DNA from: Acetoanaerobium noterae | Lineage (GTDB): Bacteria; Bacillota; Clostridia; Peptostreptococcales; Filifactoraceae | Direction: 5' to 3' | NCBI RefSeq assembly: GCF_900168025.1 | Contig: NZ_FUYN01000001.1 | Span: 620,001 to 684,000 of the forward strand | Length of the DNA: 64,000 bases | In this document: positions 36,367 to 45,441 of the stretch, one piece after another | Layout: each line of letters begins with the position of its first letter | How positions within the stretch are numbered: position 1 is the stretch's first letter | The notes under the pieces: generated by a model | What the model was told of the DNA's origin: nothing | The model's database searches: none | The model's input: only the letters and a program-made list of their open reading frames with translations | Translations under genes and position numbers: made by a program

Positions 36367-37119
36367 TTATTCTATAATAATTCCAAACCAGTCTGCCTGA
36401 CCTTTTTTTACAAATCCTGTTTTTCTGGCAAGCCCAGGAGACATTGGATTACTAGATACAATTTGTAAAAATGGAATTTTCCCTTTGTCTATTATCTTCT
36501 TAGATATATCCAAGGACACATCTAAAGCAAATCCTTTTCCTCTATGCTCATCCATAGTATACATAAAGCCTAATGAATCATCTTCATGTATAAGCACCCA
36601 GCAAACTAGCTTGCCATCAATATATATCCCAGAGCTAGGTCTGTTTGATATGGCATCCTTAATTTCATGGATGGTATGACTATTTCTGTAATTATAGTTC
36701 TCGTCTATAAACTCGGCATCTTTTATATCAATTTCACTAGCTTTTGATTTTAAAGCTACAGTTGAGTAGTTTTCCTTAGGCATGTAATAAAAATCACAGT
36801 CATTTTCCCAGTCTAGCTTATAGCGCCTTTTAATCTCAGAAGTGAGAAATCTTGTAGTTCCTGCGAAGCCATACTTTCCTTTTGGGAAAAGCTCTTCAAA
36901 CATTTCATCTAAAAATTTAGTGCTCTCAGTATGTAAATAGTTAAAGTATTTATATCTAATTAAAACTCCTGATGGATTATCAAGTGAGTCTGTAAAGATT
37001 TCAGCCTCTGGAACATTGTCAATAATCCCTGCCAGGTTTAAAGTTTCTAGCTCGTATTTTTTGAAATAGTCTCTTATTTGCTTTGAATCTTGAGTCTTAA
37101 AAATTTTAATCTCCCCCAT
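36367..37119 (-). CDS. GNAT family N-acetyltransferase
   Basis: The 250-residue protein has a less conserved N-terminal half and a C-terminal GNAT fold at ~150-250. It includes FMYTMDEHRGKGFALDVSL (acetyl-CoA pyrophosphate loop) and SSNPMSPGLARKTGF. It is the third gene after two MATE genes, separated from the second by 7 bases, so it is likely in the same operon and could modify the exported compounds. That link is inference. Confidence 0.85.
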   Translation of the reverse strand: MGEIKIFKTQDSKQIRDYFKKYELETLNLAGIIDNVPEAEIFTDSLDNPSGVLIRYKYFNYLHTESTKFLDEMFEELFPKGKYGFAGTTRFLTSEIKRRYKLDWENDCDFYYMPKENYSTVALKSKASEIDIKDAEFIDENYNYRNSHTIHEIKDAISNRPSSGIYIDGKLVCWVLIHEDDSLGFMYTMDEHRGKGFALDVSLDISKKIIDKGKIPFLQIVSSNPMSPGLARKTGFVKKGQADWFGIIIE

Positions 37120-37126
37120 TTCTAAG

Positions 37127-38452
37127 CTATATTTGCTTTTGCTTCCATTTTCCTTTTCTAAAAGACCATATGATTCCCAATGCTTCTATTACAACTGATA
37201 AGGATATAGCTATCCAGACACCATCAATTCCAAGTTTAAACGGATACGCAAGTAAATATGCTAGTGGCAGCTTTAAAACTACATTTGCAACCATTGCAGA
37301 AATCATAGGTGGAAAGGTATCCCCAGCTCCTTGAAACACGCCTGAATAAATAGAGGTCCACGCCACAAAAATAATACCAGCATATACTATCCTCATATAA
37401 GAAATTCCATACTGCACAACTAGTGGCTCATCTCTAAAAAGCCCAATTATCTGCCCTGGAATAGCAATATAAAGCACACCGAATACTAAAATATTTATTA
37501 TTGCTACCTTCATGCCTTGCTTTATTATACTATCGCAGGAATCTATGTCATTTCTTCCTAAGGCTTGACCTACCATTACAGATATTGCCATAGAAAGTCC
37601 GCCTAATATAATAAAGGTATAATTAAATAATTGAGCACCTATATTAAATGCCGCACTTCCTTCTGCTGCTCCAACGCTGTATACCAAGCTAAACATGAGC
37701 ATTCCAGTTATAGGCCTTGCTACTTGCTGAAGGCATGCCCACCCACCTATTCTTAAAATTCTAGTTGAGGTTTTTAGATTAAATCCTAAGCTTTCAATTA
37801 GCTTTTTTAAATCAAAGTTATAAATTCTTCCAAAAACTATATAGCCTATTGCTATACTTGCTGCTATATTAGAAATTACTGTCGCAAATGCAGCTCCTGC
37901 TATTCCAAAATCAAATATAAACATAAGTATATAATCCAAAATAGCATTTATTATGTTTGATAGACCAAATATAAAAAGAGGTGTTCTCGTGTCTCCCATA
38001 GCCTGAAGAATAGTTCTAAGTGTAGAGTTTAAAAAAACAAAAACTGTTCCAAGAAACATAATTCCTAAATACTCAGATGAATATTTAAGAATGCTAGCAC
38101 TTGGCTTAAAAAACACTTCTAAAATGCTTGTAGTAAGAAAATATCCAGATAAGCCTAGAACCATTCCTACACAAGCAGATAGTAGCAAAGAATTGCCGCT
38201 TATGCTTCTTATAGCCTCCCAGTTTTCTTCTCCAAAGCTTCTAGCAATTAGAGCAATGGTTCCAGCCGATACAAGAGTAGACATCACAAATACAACTCCA
38301 GAAATTGAATTTGCTATTCCTGAAGAAGCTGATTGCTCAAGACCAAGCTGAGATATGAAATAGGTGTCTACTGTAGCTAGAAGGGATTGAAATACCATTC
38401 CTAGCATAACAGGCCAAGCTAAACTGAGTATTTTTTTTATGTCAGTTTTCAT
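37127..38452 (-). CDS. MATE family efflux transporter (second of a tandem pair)
   Basis: The 441-residue membrane protein has 12 predicted segments in two MATE halves: LAWPVMLGMVFQSLLATVDTYFISQLG at the start and a second half with GGWACLQQVARPITGML. MATE proteins expel organic cations or drugs using sodium or protons. It is 15 bases downstream of another MATE gene. The two are only distantly alike, so they may be separate pumps and not a recent duplication. Confidence 0.94.
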   Translation of the reverse strand: MKTDIKKILSLAWPVMLGMVFQSLLATVDTYFISQLGLEQSASSGIANSISGVVFVMSTLVSAGTIALIARSFGEENWEAIRSISGNSLLLSACVGMVLGLSGYFLTTSILEVFFKPSASILKYSSEYLGIMFLGTVFVFLNSTLRTILQAMGDTRTPLFIFGLSNIINAILDYILMFIFDFGIAGAAFATVISNIAASIAIGYIVFGRIYNFDLKKLIESLGFNLKTSTRILRIGGWACLQQVARPITGMLMFSLVYSVGAAEGSAAFNIGAQLFNYTFIILGGLSMAISVMVGQALGRNDIDSCDSIIKQGMKVAIINILVFGVLYIAIPGQIIGLFRDEPLVVQYGISYMRIVYAGIIFVAWTSIYSGVFQGAGDTFPPMISAMVANVVLKLPLAYLLAYPFKLGIDGVWIAISLSVVIEALGIIWSFRKGKWKQKQI

Positions 38453-38467
38453 TATTATCTCCCAAGA

Positions 38468-39838
38468 TTAGTTCGTCATATTGTGAATCCATTTTCCTGA
38501 TTTAAAGCGTCTTCTAATAAATATATATTTTACTATTTCTTCCATACCTGTTAATGCTACTACGTAATATACATCTAAATTCAAAATAAATGCTCCTATA
38601 AACGCCATAGGAATACCTATGGTCCAAAGAGTAAGCCCTTGTATTTTAACTGCATATTTTGAATCTCCTGCACCTCTTAAAACTCCTACTATCATGATAA
38701 AAGTGTAGCTTCTTATAAGGAGAAGTATAGCATTTACATACAAAATTCTCTTGGTATCATTAAGAACTGTAGCTGACATTTTGAAAAAATATACAAAATC
38801 GTTTGCTGTTAAAAATATTACCGTTGCTATAATTATAGCTATAATCAGAGCAAACTTATACAGTCTTTTTGCATATATCTTACCTAAATCTTCTCGTTTT
38901 GCACCTATTTCTTTGCCCACGATAACCATAGCCGAATTTCCAAGTCCAATTATTACTATCATAAGAAGGTTCATAACAGTGCTCGTAACCTGTATTGCTG
39001 CAGCTGTTCCTACACCCATTCTTGCATATATGATATTATAAGTAAGATTTCCAAGGCCCCAAACAAACTCATTTATAAGTACAGGAAGCATTCCTGCATA
39101 CACTATTTTTATAAACTTGAAATCTAGCATTTTAATATGCGAGAAATTAATATTGAGCAAATTACTTTTTTTATACACGTAAATTAAGATTATCATAGTT
39201 TCTATTATTCTTGCAATAACAGTTGCTATAGCTGCTCCCTTTACTCCCATAGCCGGAAAGCCTAGCTTCCCAAATATCAAAATATAGTTCAGCACTACAT
39301 TCACTACTAGAGCTGCTATGCTTCCAACCATAGGCACAAAAGTATTTTCTGTGCTTCTCAAAGAAAAAGCAAAGCCTATAGTTATAGCTGTAAATATATA
39401 GCTAAAAGCAACTATCTTCAAATAATCTCCACCAGTTGCTAATACTGCTTTGTCTGAGTTAAATACAGATATGATTTCATCTGAAAAATATATTCCAGCT
39501 AGCATAAATAAAATTCCTATTACAAAGCTAAAGCTTATAGCAAGTGCCGCAGTTTTCTTAATACTCACTTCATCTTTCTTTCCCCAAAACTGAGATATAA
39601 AAATGGAACATCCAGCATTTACACCAAATAGCATCAATGTAAAAAAGAAAAAATATTGATTAGCTATCCCAACTGAAGCTAGATATAGCTCACCTAGTCT
39701 ACCTATCATTACTGTATCCATTAAATTGAGTAGTGAAGCTATAAGATTTTGTACTATTATCGGTATAGTTAGCATCATAACTCTTCTATAAAATACCTTC
39801 TGTTCATTATTAATCTGTAGTTTTTCTAGCATAGTCAT
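38468..39838 (-). CDS. MATE family efflux transporter (first of a tandem pair)
   Basis: The ~456-residue, 12-segment MATE protein has MLTIPIIVQNLIASLLNLMDTVMIGRLG near the start and the LRGAGDSKYAVK loop late. I start at the ATG at 39838, because GGAGGG precedes it; the longer frame begins inside a leader terminator hairpin. The operon (MATE-MATE-GNAT) has a consensus promoter and an intrinsic terminator before this start, so expression is probably controlled by attenuation. Confidence 0.93.
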   Translation of the reverse strand: MTMLEKLQINNEQKVFYRRVMMLTIPIIVQNLIASLLNLMDTVMIGRLGELYLASVGIANQYFFFFTLMLFGVNAGCSIFISQFWGKKDEVSIKKTAALAISFSFVIGILFMLAGIYFSDEIISVFNSDKAVLATGGDYLKIVAFSYIFTAITIGFAFSLRSTENTFVPMVGSIAALVVNVVLNYILIFGKLGFPAMGVKGAAIATVIARIIETMIILIYVYKKSNLLNINFSHIKMLDFKFIKIVYAGMLPVLINEFVWGLGNLTYNIIYARMGVGTAAAIQVTSTVMNLLMIVIIGLGNSAMVIVGKEIGAKREDLGKIYAKRLYKFALIIAIIIATVIFLTANDFVYFFKMSATVLNDTKRILYVNAILLLIRSYTFIMIVGVLRGAGDSKYAVKIQGLTLWTIGIPMAFIGAFILNLDVYYVVALTGMEEIVKYIFIRRRFKSGKWIHNMTN

Positions 39839-39849
39839 AGTTTCCCTCC

Positions 39850-39894
39850 ACAAAAAAAAGCAACCCAATTGAAGTTTTTTCAAAGTGGTTGCTT
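39850..39894 (-). terminator. Leader terminator upstream of the MATE operon
   Basis: Read on the minus strand, AAGCAACC...TTGAAaaaacTTCAA...GGTTGCTT forms a strong hairpin followed by TTTTTTT. It sits between the promoter and the ribosome binding site of the first MATE gene, so it acts as an attenuator. Confidence 0.8.
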
Positions 39895-39945
39895 CTTCAC
39901 CTATTATATAAGTTTTTAATATAAAATTATACCTGTCTAGATGTT

Positions 39946-39973
39946 ATTATATTATTAGTCTGTAAAATGTCAA
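39946..39973 (-). promoter_or_regulatory. Consensus SigA promoter of the MATE operon
   Basis: On the minus strand a perfect TTGACA (39968-39973) and a perfect TATAAT (39946-39951) are 16 bases apart. The leader to the first start codon is ~100 bases. Confidence 0.85.
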
Positions 39974-39996
39974 GAATAATTTTTATATATAAATAT

Positions 39997-40025
39997 TTGT
40001 TATTTTCTTATTAATTGGGTACAAT
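39997..40025 (+). promoter_or_regulatory. SigA-type promoter of ferritin
   Basis: TTGTTA (39997-40002) and TACAAT (40020-40025) are 17 bases apart, about 40 bases before the ferritin start. No Fur box is visible here. Confidence 0.6.
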
Positions 40026-40064
40026 TAAGAGAGACACAATAATTAGATAAGGAAGGTGTATTAC

Positions 40065-40574
40065 ATGATAAGTGAAAAAATGTTAAACGCAATCAACGAG
40101 CAAATTAAACTGGAGTTTGAATCTTCTTATGCATACATTGCAATGGAAGCATACTTTATGGGGAAAAACTTAAACGGCTTTGCTAACTTTTTCCATGTCC
40201 AAGCTCAAGAAGAAAGAGACCACGCATACTTATTATTCAACTATGCTTACAGCGTAGGTGGAGATGTAGTACTAAAGGATTTAGCAGCATTTGATTCTAA
40301 TTTCAAAGACGAGATAGATATATTCGAAAAAACTTTAGCTCATGAGCAGCTAGTTACTCGTTCTATTCACAATCTAATGACTATCGCTATCGAAGAAAAA
40401 GACTATGCAACTCAAAACTTCCTTCAGTGGTTCGTAAAAGAGCAGGTTGAAGAGGAAGATACTGCAAATGGTCTTTTAGAGCAAATTAAACTAGTTAATG
40501 GCAATCCAAATGGCTTATTTATGATGAACAAAGAGCTTGCAGCAAGAACATATACTCCTGCTGTAATTAAGTAA
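40065..40574 (+). CDS. ftn: Non-haem ferritin
   Basis: The 169-residue four-helix protein stores iron. Ferroxidase residues are visible: ESSYAYIAME (Glu, Tyr), AQEERDHAYLLFNY (Glu-Glu...His), and FVKEQVEEEDTAN in the fourth helix. The protein closely matches bacterial FtnA in length. I use the ATG at 40065 with GGAAGG 8 bases upstream; an earlier in-frame GTG overlaps that site. Confidence 0.95.
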   Translation: MISEKMLNAINEQIKLEFESSYAYIAMEAYFMGKNLNGFANFFHVQAQEERDHAYLLFNYAYSVGGDVVLKDLAAFDSNFKDEIDIFEKTLAHEQLVTRSIHNLMTIAIEEKDYATQNFLQWFVKEQVEEEDTANGLLEQIKLVNGNPNGLFMMNKELAARTYTPAVIK

Positions 40575-40604
40575 TTCAATATAAAATATACAATTGCATA
40601 GTTC

Positions 40605-40644
40605 ATTAATTTAAATCTAATGAAATTAATTTAAATCTAATGAA
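40605..40644. repeat. Perfect 20-bp tandem duplication
   Basis: ATTAATTTAAATCTAATGAA occurs twice without a gap after the ferritin gene. No function is evident. Confidence 0.9.
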
Positions 40645-40677
40645 TTTGCGCTGTGAAATTTATTTAACTAAAAATTA

Positions 40678-40704
40678 GACCCTCAAGAAAAGCTCTTGAG
40701 GGTC
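40678..40704. terminator. Terminator after ferritin
   Basis: GACCCTCAAGA and TCTTGAGGGTC (11 bp, perfect) lie inside a wider AAAAATTAGA / TCTAATTTTT repeat. It may serve both ferritin and the convergent DUF2680 gene. Confidence 0.88.
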
Positions 40705-40753
40705 TTTAAATTCACGGATAATCTAATTTTTAATCATAGTATATATTCTATAC

Positions 40754-41230
40754 TTATTGCTGATTAAACATCATTCCATTTTTTTGTCCAAAGCCTTGGC
40801 CATTTTTAGGAGCATTACCATTTCTCATCATTCCTTGACCATTTCCTAGTCCAAATCCACAGCCAGAGCCTTTTCCGATACCGTTGCCCATCATTGCACC
40901 AGTACCATCGCAATTAGCAATATTAGTTTCCATTCTCTCTAGGATAGCATCTGCTTGTTCTTGAGTTAAAACTCCATCTTTTACTCTTTGCTCTAAAATA
41001 GCTTTCTTGTTTTCTAGCATTGCTGCTTTAAATTCATCAGAAACGCCTTCTTCTTGTGCTATAGCTCCAAGAGTTTTATTACCTCTTTGCTCATAAATTT
41101 CTTCAACTGATGAACCAGTCAAATTAGAAAGCACTTCAATAGGTGAACTATATTCTGCTGCAAATACCATTCCTGTCGAAAGCAGTGCTGTCATAGAAAG
41201 TGCAAGTGCCATAGTTTTAAATTTTCTCAT
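40754..41230 (-). CDS. Exported DUF2680-type protein with Gly/Met-rich tail
   Basis: The ~158-residue protein has a signal peptide (cleavage near VFAAEY) and a DUF2680-like helical region (~25-95: TGSSVEEIYEQRGNKTLGAIAQEEGVS, KDGVLTQEQADAILERM). Its tail is rich in Gly, Asn and Met (GMMRNGNAPKNGQGF). Metal binding by the Met/Asn tail is possible, but no family function is known. The start at 41230 follows AAAGGAGA; a longer in-frame ATG overlaps that site. Confidence 0.85.
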   Translation of the reverse strand: MRKFKTMALALSMTALLSTGMVFAAEYSSPIEVLSNLTGSSVEEIYEQRGNKTLGAIAQEEGVSDEFKAAMLENKKAILEQRVKDGVLTQEQADAILERMETNIANCDGTGAMMGNGIGKGSGCGFGLGNGQGMMRNGNAPKNGQGFGQKNGMMFNQQ

Positions 41231-41326
41231 TATATCCATCTCCTTTAACTTTATCAAGGACTGTATTGTCCTTCTATAATCAAAGTATAAAATTAAATTG
41301 TGAAGGAATTATGAAGAAAATACAAT

Positions 41327-42493
41327 TTATTTATTTTTTTCTCTAATTACTTCTATTGCTTTATTAAGCTGTACATCTTCGGTATCTTCTTCTCCTATTT
41401 CTACAACATATTCTGGAGTAATTCCTTTTTCATTGATGTATTCTCCGTTTGGAGTGAAATACTGAGCCATAGTAATTTTATAGCCTGATCCATCCTTTAG
41501 CGGAACTACATTTTGAACTAGTCCCTTTCCAAAGGTAGTAGTTCCAACAAGAGTTCCAGCTTTGTTGTCCCTCACTGCTCCAGCAAGTATTTCAGAAGCT
41601 GATGCACTGTTTTCATTTACAAGTATAACTAGAGGAATATCAAGTTTTCCTGAGGAATTTGACTTTAGATATTGTCTATTTCCCGCTCTATCTTCAGTAT
41701 ATACTATGGTAGCCTCGCCAAGAATACTATCTGCAACCTCTTTAACCTGATCTAGCAATCCCCCTGGATTATCTCTTAAATCTATAATCAGTCCTTTTGG
41801 ATTATTATTTTTAAGACTCAATAGGTTTTCATCAAACTCTTCTCCAGTTCTTTCATCAAAGCTAGATATTCTCATGTAGCCTATTTCATCCATCATTTCA
41901 GATTTTACAGACTTTATAAGAATTTGCTCGCGCTTTATAGTAATATCAAATTCTGGTTTATTTTCTCTTATTATAGAAAGAACAACGTCTTTTCCAGGCT
42001 CTCCTTTAATAATAGAAATAGCCTTATCCATTTCTTTGGCTGAATATTTGACCTTGTCTACTTTAGTTATTTTATCTCCAGGCAAAATGCCTGCTTTTTC
42101 TGCAGGAGTATCCTCTATTGGAGCAACAACGGTTATAAAGCCATCTTCTCCTGGAGAAACCACAATTCCTACACCTACATAGCTTCCAGATGTCATCTCC
42201 ATCAAATCTTTGAATTCATCCTTTGTATAATACTGAGAATAAGGATCCTCTAGACCATCGAATATTCCTCTTTCCATAGCTGCAATAAGGTCTTCTTCCT
42301 TTACATCTTGGTAAAATTCATCTTCAATTCTATCTTTTAAAAATCTGACTTTAGAAAGTTTTTGAAATTCCTGATAATCACTTTTAGATATAATAACTTT
42401 ATTTCCAATAGTAACATTGAATATGTTTGTGAGCAAAAATGTCACAGCCATTAATAAGACTGCTCCTATGACAGCTTTCTTTTTAGATATCAA
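41327..42493 (-). CDS. S41-family carboxy-terminal processing peptidase (CtpA/CtpB-like)
   Basis: The 388-residue protein has one N-terminal membrane anchor, a PDZ domain (~95-180: GVGIVVSPGEDGFITVV...AGILPGDKI) and an S41 catalytic domain. Catalytic Ser and Lys are in NENSASASEILAGA and TFGKGLVQ. It cleaves exported proteins near their C termini. It is the last of four clustered genes, ftsE-ftsX-envC-ctp, where it may process or activate the murein hydrolase partner. Confidence 0.95.
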   Translation of the reverse strand: MISKKKAVIGAVLLMAVTFLLTNIFNVTIGNKVIISKSDYQEFQKLSKVRFLKDRIEDEFYQDVKEEDLIAAMERGIFDGLEDPYSQYYTKDEFKDLMEMTSGSYVGVGIVVSPGEDGFITVVAPIEDTPAEKAGILPGDKITKVDKVKYSAKEMDKAISIIKGEPGKDVVLSIIRENKPEFDITIKREQILIKSVKSEMMDEIGYMRISSFDERTGEEFDENLLSLKNNNPKGLIIDLRDNPGGLLDQVKEVADSILGEATIVYTEDRAGNRQYLKSNSSGKLDIPLVILVNENSASASEILAGAVRDNKAGTLVGTTTFGKGLVQNVVPLKDGSGYKITMAQYFTPNGEYINEKGITPEYVVEIGEEDTEDVQLNKAIEVIREKNK

Positions 42494-42530
42494 TTTATAG
42501 CCTCCGCTCTTTTATAAAACAAATTTAAGC

Positions 42531-43652
42531 TTATCCTCCAATATAAGATGCTGGATTTACATAGTCGCCATTTACTCTGACTTCAAAATGAAGATGAGGA
42601 CCAGTAGAATATCCAGTAGAGCCTACCTTTGCAATAGTTTCGCCTTTTTTTACATCCTGTCCATCAGATACCAAAATCGATGAGCAGTGAGCATAAAGCG
42701 TTACTATTCCTCCACCATGGTCTACTATAACAGCTTTTCCATAAGAGCCTTTTGTCCCTGCAAATATAACTCTTCCATCATTTGCAGCAAATATCCCTGT
42801 TCCACTTGGTGCAGCTATATCCATACCTGTGTGAAGCTTCTTTTCCTTTAAAATTGGATGTATTCTATAACCAAAGCTAGATGTTACTCTTCCTCCTCCA
42901 GATACTGGCCAAGCCATAACTCCGCCTTTGTAGTTTCCTCCAATACCTTTTGTTTTTTGAAGTTCTCTAATCTTGCTCTGCAGGTCATTTGCTTCCTTGA
43001 TTAAAGCATCTTCCATCTGCTTTAATTTTTCAATATCCTTAACAACCATTTGCTTGTTGCTATTTTGCTCTTGCATGTTTTTTTCCAGAACCTTCTGTTC
43101 TGATTCCAGTGATGCCTTGAATGTAGACATTCTTTTTTCTTCTTTTTGAAGACTAATTTTCTTAGTTTCCACACTATCTTTTTGTTCTTTAAGATCTGCT
43201 AAAATTTCCTTATCATTTTTGACTATTTTTTTTATCATAGTCATATTTGACAAAAGCTCTTCCATATCACTAGAGTTAAGTAAAATCTGAAAATAGTCTA
43301 TATCAGAGGTTCTATACATTACTCTTAATCTGCTACCTAGCAAATCAGTATTTGTATCTATATTGTCCTCTAATTTAGTTATTTCTTTTTGGGTTACATC
43401 AATTTCAGCTTGAGTTTTTGCAATATCATTTTGGATAACCGAAATCTTTTGCTCACTTTCATCTATCTTTGCATCTAGCTCTAAAATAATCTTGTTTATG
43501 TCCTTAACAACATTTTGCTTATTCTTAATTTCATCTTTTACGTTTTTTATATTTTTATTTACATTATTAAGCTGGTTATTATAATTTGAGGCAAATGAAA
43601 CGCTTCCAAAAATCATAATCATCGAAATCATCAAAGATATAAGTTTTTTCAT
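42531..43652 (-). CDS. EnvC-like murein hydrolase with M23 (LytM) domain
   Basis: The 373-residue protein has a signal peptide, a long coiled coil (~25-230) and a C-terminal M23/LytM domain (~250-370). The zinc-site residues are present (HTGMDIA, HLHFEV), so it may be an active endopeptidase, unlike E. coli EnvC. FtsEX controls such coiled-coil hydrolases (compare PcsB, CwlO, EnvC), and ftsX lies 11 bases upstream. It acts in the cell wall during division or elongation. Confidence 0.94.
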   Translation of the reverse strand: MKKLISLMISMIMIFGSVSFASNYNNQLNNVNKNIKNVKDEIKNKQNVVKDINKIILELDAKIDESEQKISVIQNDIAKTQAEIDVTQKEITKLEDNIDTNTDLLGSRLRVMYRTSDIDYFQILLNSSDMEELLSNMTMIKKIVKNDKEILADLKEQKDSVETKKISLQKEEKRMSTFKASLESEQKVLEKNMQEQNSNKQMVVKDIEKLKQMEDALIKEANDLQSKIRELQKTKGIGGNYKGGVMAWPVSGGGRVTSSFGYRIHPILKEKKLHTGMDIAAPSGTGIFAANDGRVIFAGTKGSYGKAVIVDHGGGIVTLYAHCSSILVSDGQDVKKGETIAKVGSTGYSTGPHLHFEVRVNGDYVNPASYIGG

Positions 43653-43663
43653 TGCTTTTCCTC

Positions 43664-44554
43664 CTATACCTTTAAATATCTACGAAGAGAAACTAGACTT
43701 CCAAGTACTCCAATTCCAATTCCCATCGACGCAAAAATAATTGCTATATTGTCAAAAATAGTGCTTATAGGTAGCAGATAGCCTCCTATAAGAGAATACG
43801 CTTCTGATGAAAGCTTAGAAAATATAAACCCATACAAAACGTATACAGAGCCCAGTGCAATCGCCGCTCCCAAAAAGCCCAGAGTCATTCCCTCTATTAT
43901 AAACGGCCAGCGTATGAACCAGTTTGTAGCTCCTATATATTTCATTATATTAATCTCTCTTTTTCTTGCATAAAGTGCTATCTTAATTGTATTTGCAATA
44001 ATAAACAAAGACACTATAGATAAGAGTAATATTATTGCAAGTCCAGCTGTACTAATTATTCTCGATATAGTAAGCATTTTGTCAATTACATCCTTGTAAT
44101 AGCTTATACTATCTATGTAATCGTCATCTTGAATCTGCTTTACAACTTCATCAGCGAGGCTTATGTTCGTAAGCTCTATTATCATAGAATTTTGAAGCGG
44201 ATTTTCTAGCCCCTCTAATAGATAAGCATCATCTTCCCATCTATCCTTTAGCTTCTCCATAGCCATATCCTTGGATTCAAAATCCACCTTGCTTACTCCA
44301 GGTATATTCTCAATCTTTCTTTTAAACCTAGCTATATCATCTGCTTGCATTTCATCAACCAAAAATATCTGTATATTATCAAACTGCTTTTGAGCAATTA
44401 TGGCAAAATTGTTTATATTTAGTACTATCGATAGCACAATTCCTAAAACAAATAAAGATGCTGCAACCGAAGCTATAGACGCTACGGACATACCTCTATT
44501 TCTCCATAGACTTTTAGTACCCTCTGAAATATTATAAGCAATACTATTTAGCAT
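43664..44554 (-). CDS. ftsX: Cell-division permease-like protein FtsX
   Basis: The 296-residue protein has four membrane segments and an extracytoplasmic loop (~55-165, QIFLVDEMQADDI to KDVIDKM) that in relatives binds the murein hydrolase. The start overlaps ftsE by 11 bases, a typical coupled pair. FtsEX passes an ATP-driven signal across the membrane to the peptidoglycan hydrolase encoded next. Confidence 0.95.
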   Translation of the reverse strand: MLNSIAYNISEGTKSLWRNRGMSVASIASVAASLFVLGIVLSIVLNINNFAIIAQKQFDNIQIFLVDEMQADDIARFKRKIENIPGVSKVDFESKDMAMEKLKDRWEDDAYLLEGLENPLQNSMIIELTNISLADEVVKQIQDDDYIDSISYYKDVIDKMLTISRIISTAGLAIILLLSIVSLFIIANTIKIALYARKREINIMKYIGATNWFIRWPFIIEGMTLGFLGAAIALGSVYVLYGFIFSKLSSEAYSLIGGYLLPISTIFDNIAIIFASMGIGIGVLGSLVSLRRYLKV

Positions 44555-45230
44555 CGTTGTATAGGCCCCTTTCTACGTCTCTAACCAGCTTTCCATGATC
44601 TAGAGCTATTACCCTTTGCATCATTTTATCAACTTGATCTTTAGCATGGGTAGCAACTAAAACAGTGGTTCCACGATTATTAATATCTTTAAGGAGCTTC
44701 ATAATTTCAGTAGCATTTTTAGGATCTAGATTTCCCGTCGGTTCATCTGCTATAAGAAGTGCAGGATTGTTGATTATAGCTCTAGCTATCCCCACCCTTT
44801 GCTGCTCTCCTCCAGATAGTTCAGAAGGATAAGATTTTGCCTTATCGCTCAGACCCACCATGCTCAGTATAGTAGGAACTTTTCTTCTGATATCCTTGGC
44901 TTTATTTCCCGTTATTTCCATTGCAAATGCAATATTTTCATAAACAGTTTTGTTTGGAAGCAATCTAAAATCTTGAAAAACAACTCCCATGCTTCTTCTT
45001 AGCTTGGGAATTTTTCTTCTAGATAGCTCGGTCGTATCTATATCATTTATAATTATTCTTCCTGTTGTAGGAGATTCCTCTTTTAAAAGCAGTTTAATAA
45101 ATGTAGATTTTCCTGCTCCAGAGGAACCTACTAAAAATACAAACTCCCCTTTTTTAATATCTATATTTATATCTTCAAGGGCAAATTTTTCTCCCTTATA
45201 CGACTTTGAAACATTCTCAAATTTTATCAA
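44544..45230 (-). CDS. ftsE: Cell-division ATP-binding protein FtsE
   Basis: The 228-residue ABC ATPase has Walker A GSSGAGKSTF, Q-loop region GVVFQDFRLL, signature LSGGEQQRVGIARAI, Walker B LLIADEPTGNLDP and the switch His in VATHAK. It is the first gene of the ftsE-ftsX-envC-ctp operon. The ~210-base gap to the divergent lplA gene holds both promoters. Confidence 0.96.
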   Translation of the reverse strand: MIKFENVSKSYKGEKFALEDINIDIKKGEFVFLVGSSGAGKSTFIKLLLKEESPTTGRIIINDIDTTELSRRKIPKLRRSMGVVFQDFRLLPNKTVYENIAFAMEITGNKAKDIRRKVPTILSMVGLSDKAKSYPSELSGGEQQRVGIARAIINNPALLIADEPTGNLDPKNATEIMKLLKDINNRGTTVLVATHAKDQVDKMMQRVIALDHGKLVRDVERGLYNDAK

Positions 45231-45441
45231 TATATACCACTCCTGAATCTTAATTTAAGTTCAAACAATTTACTTAACTACCAAATTACATTATAGCAAG
45301 AATTTGCACCAAGGTAAAATTTATAAGATTAAATTACAATTACAAAATATATTTCAGAATCTTACAAATATAGCTGATTTATTATTCATAAAACTGTATA
45401 ATAATGTATATACAAGTATTTAAATCTTAAAGGAGATATCT

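Noticed and set aside
37127-39838. Two MATE genes as an obligate heterodimeric pump
   Set aside because: MATE proteins work as monomers, and the two copies are only distantly alike; co-expression is enough to explain the tandem.
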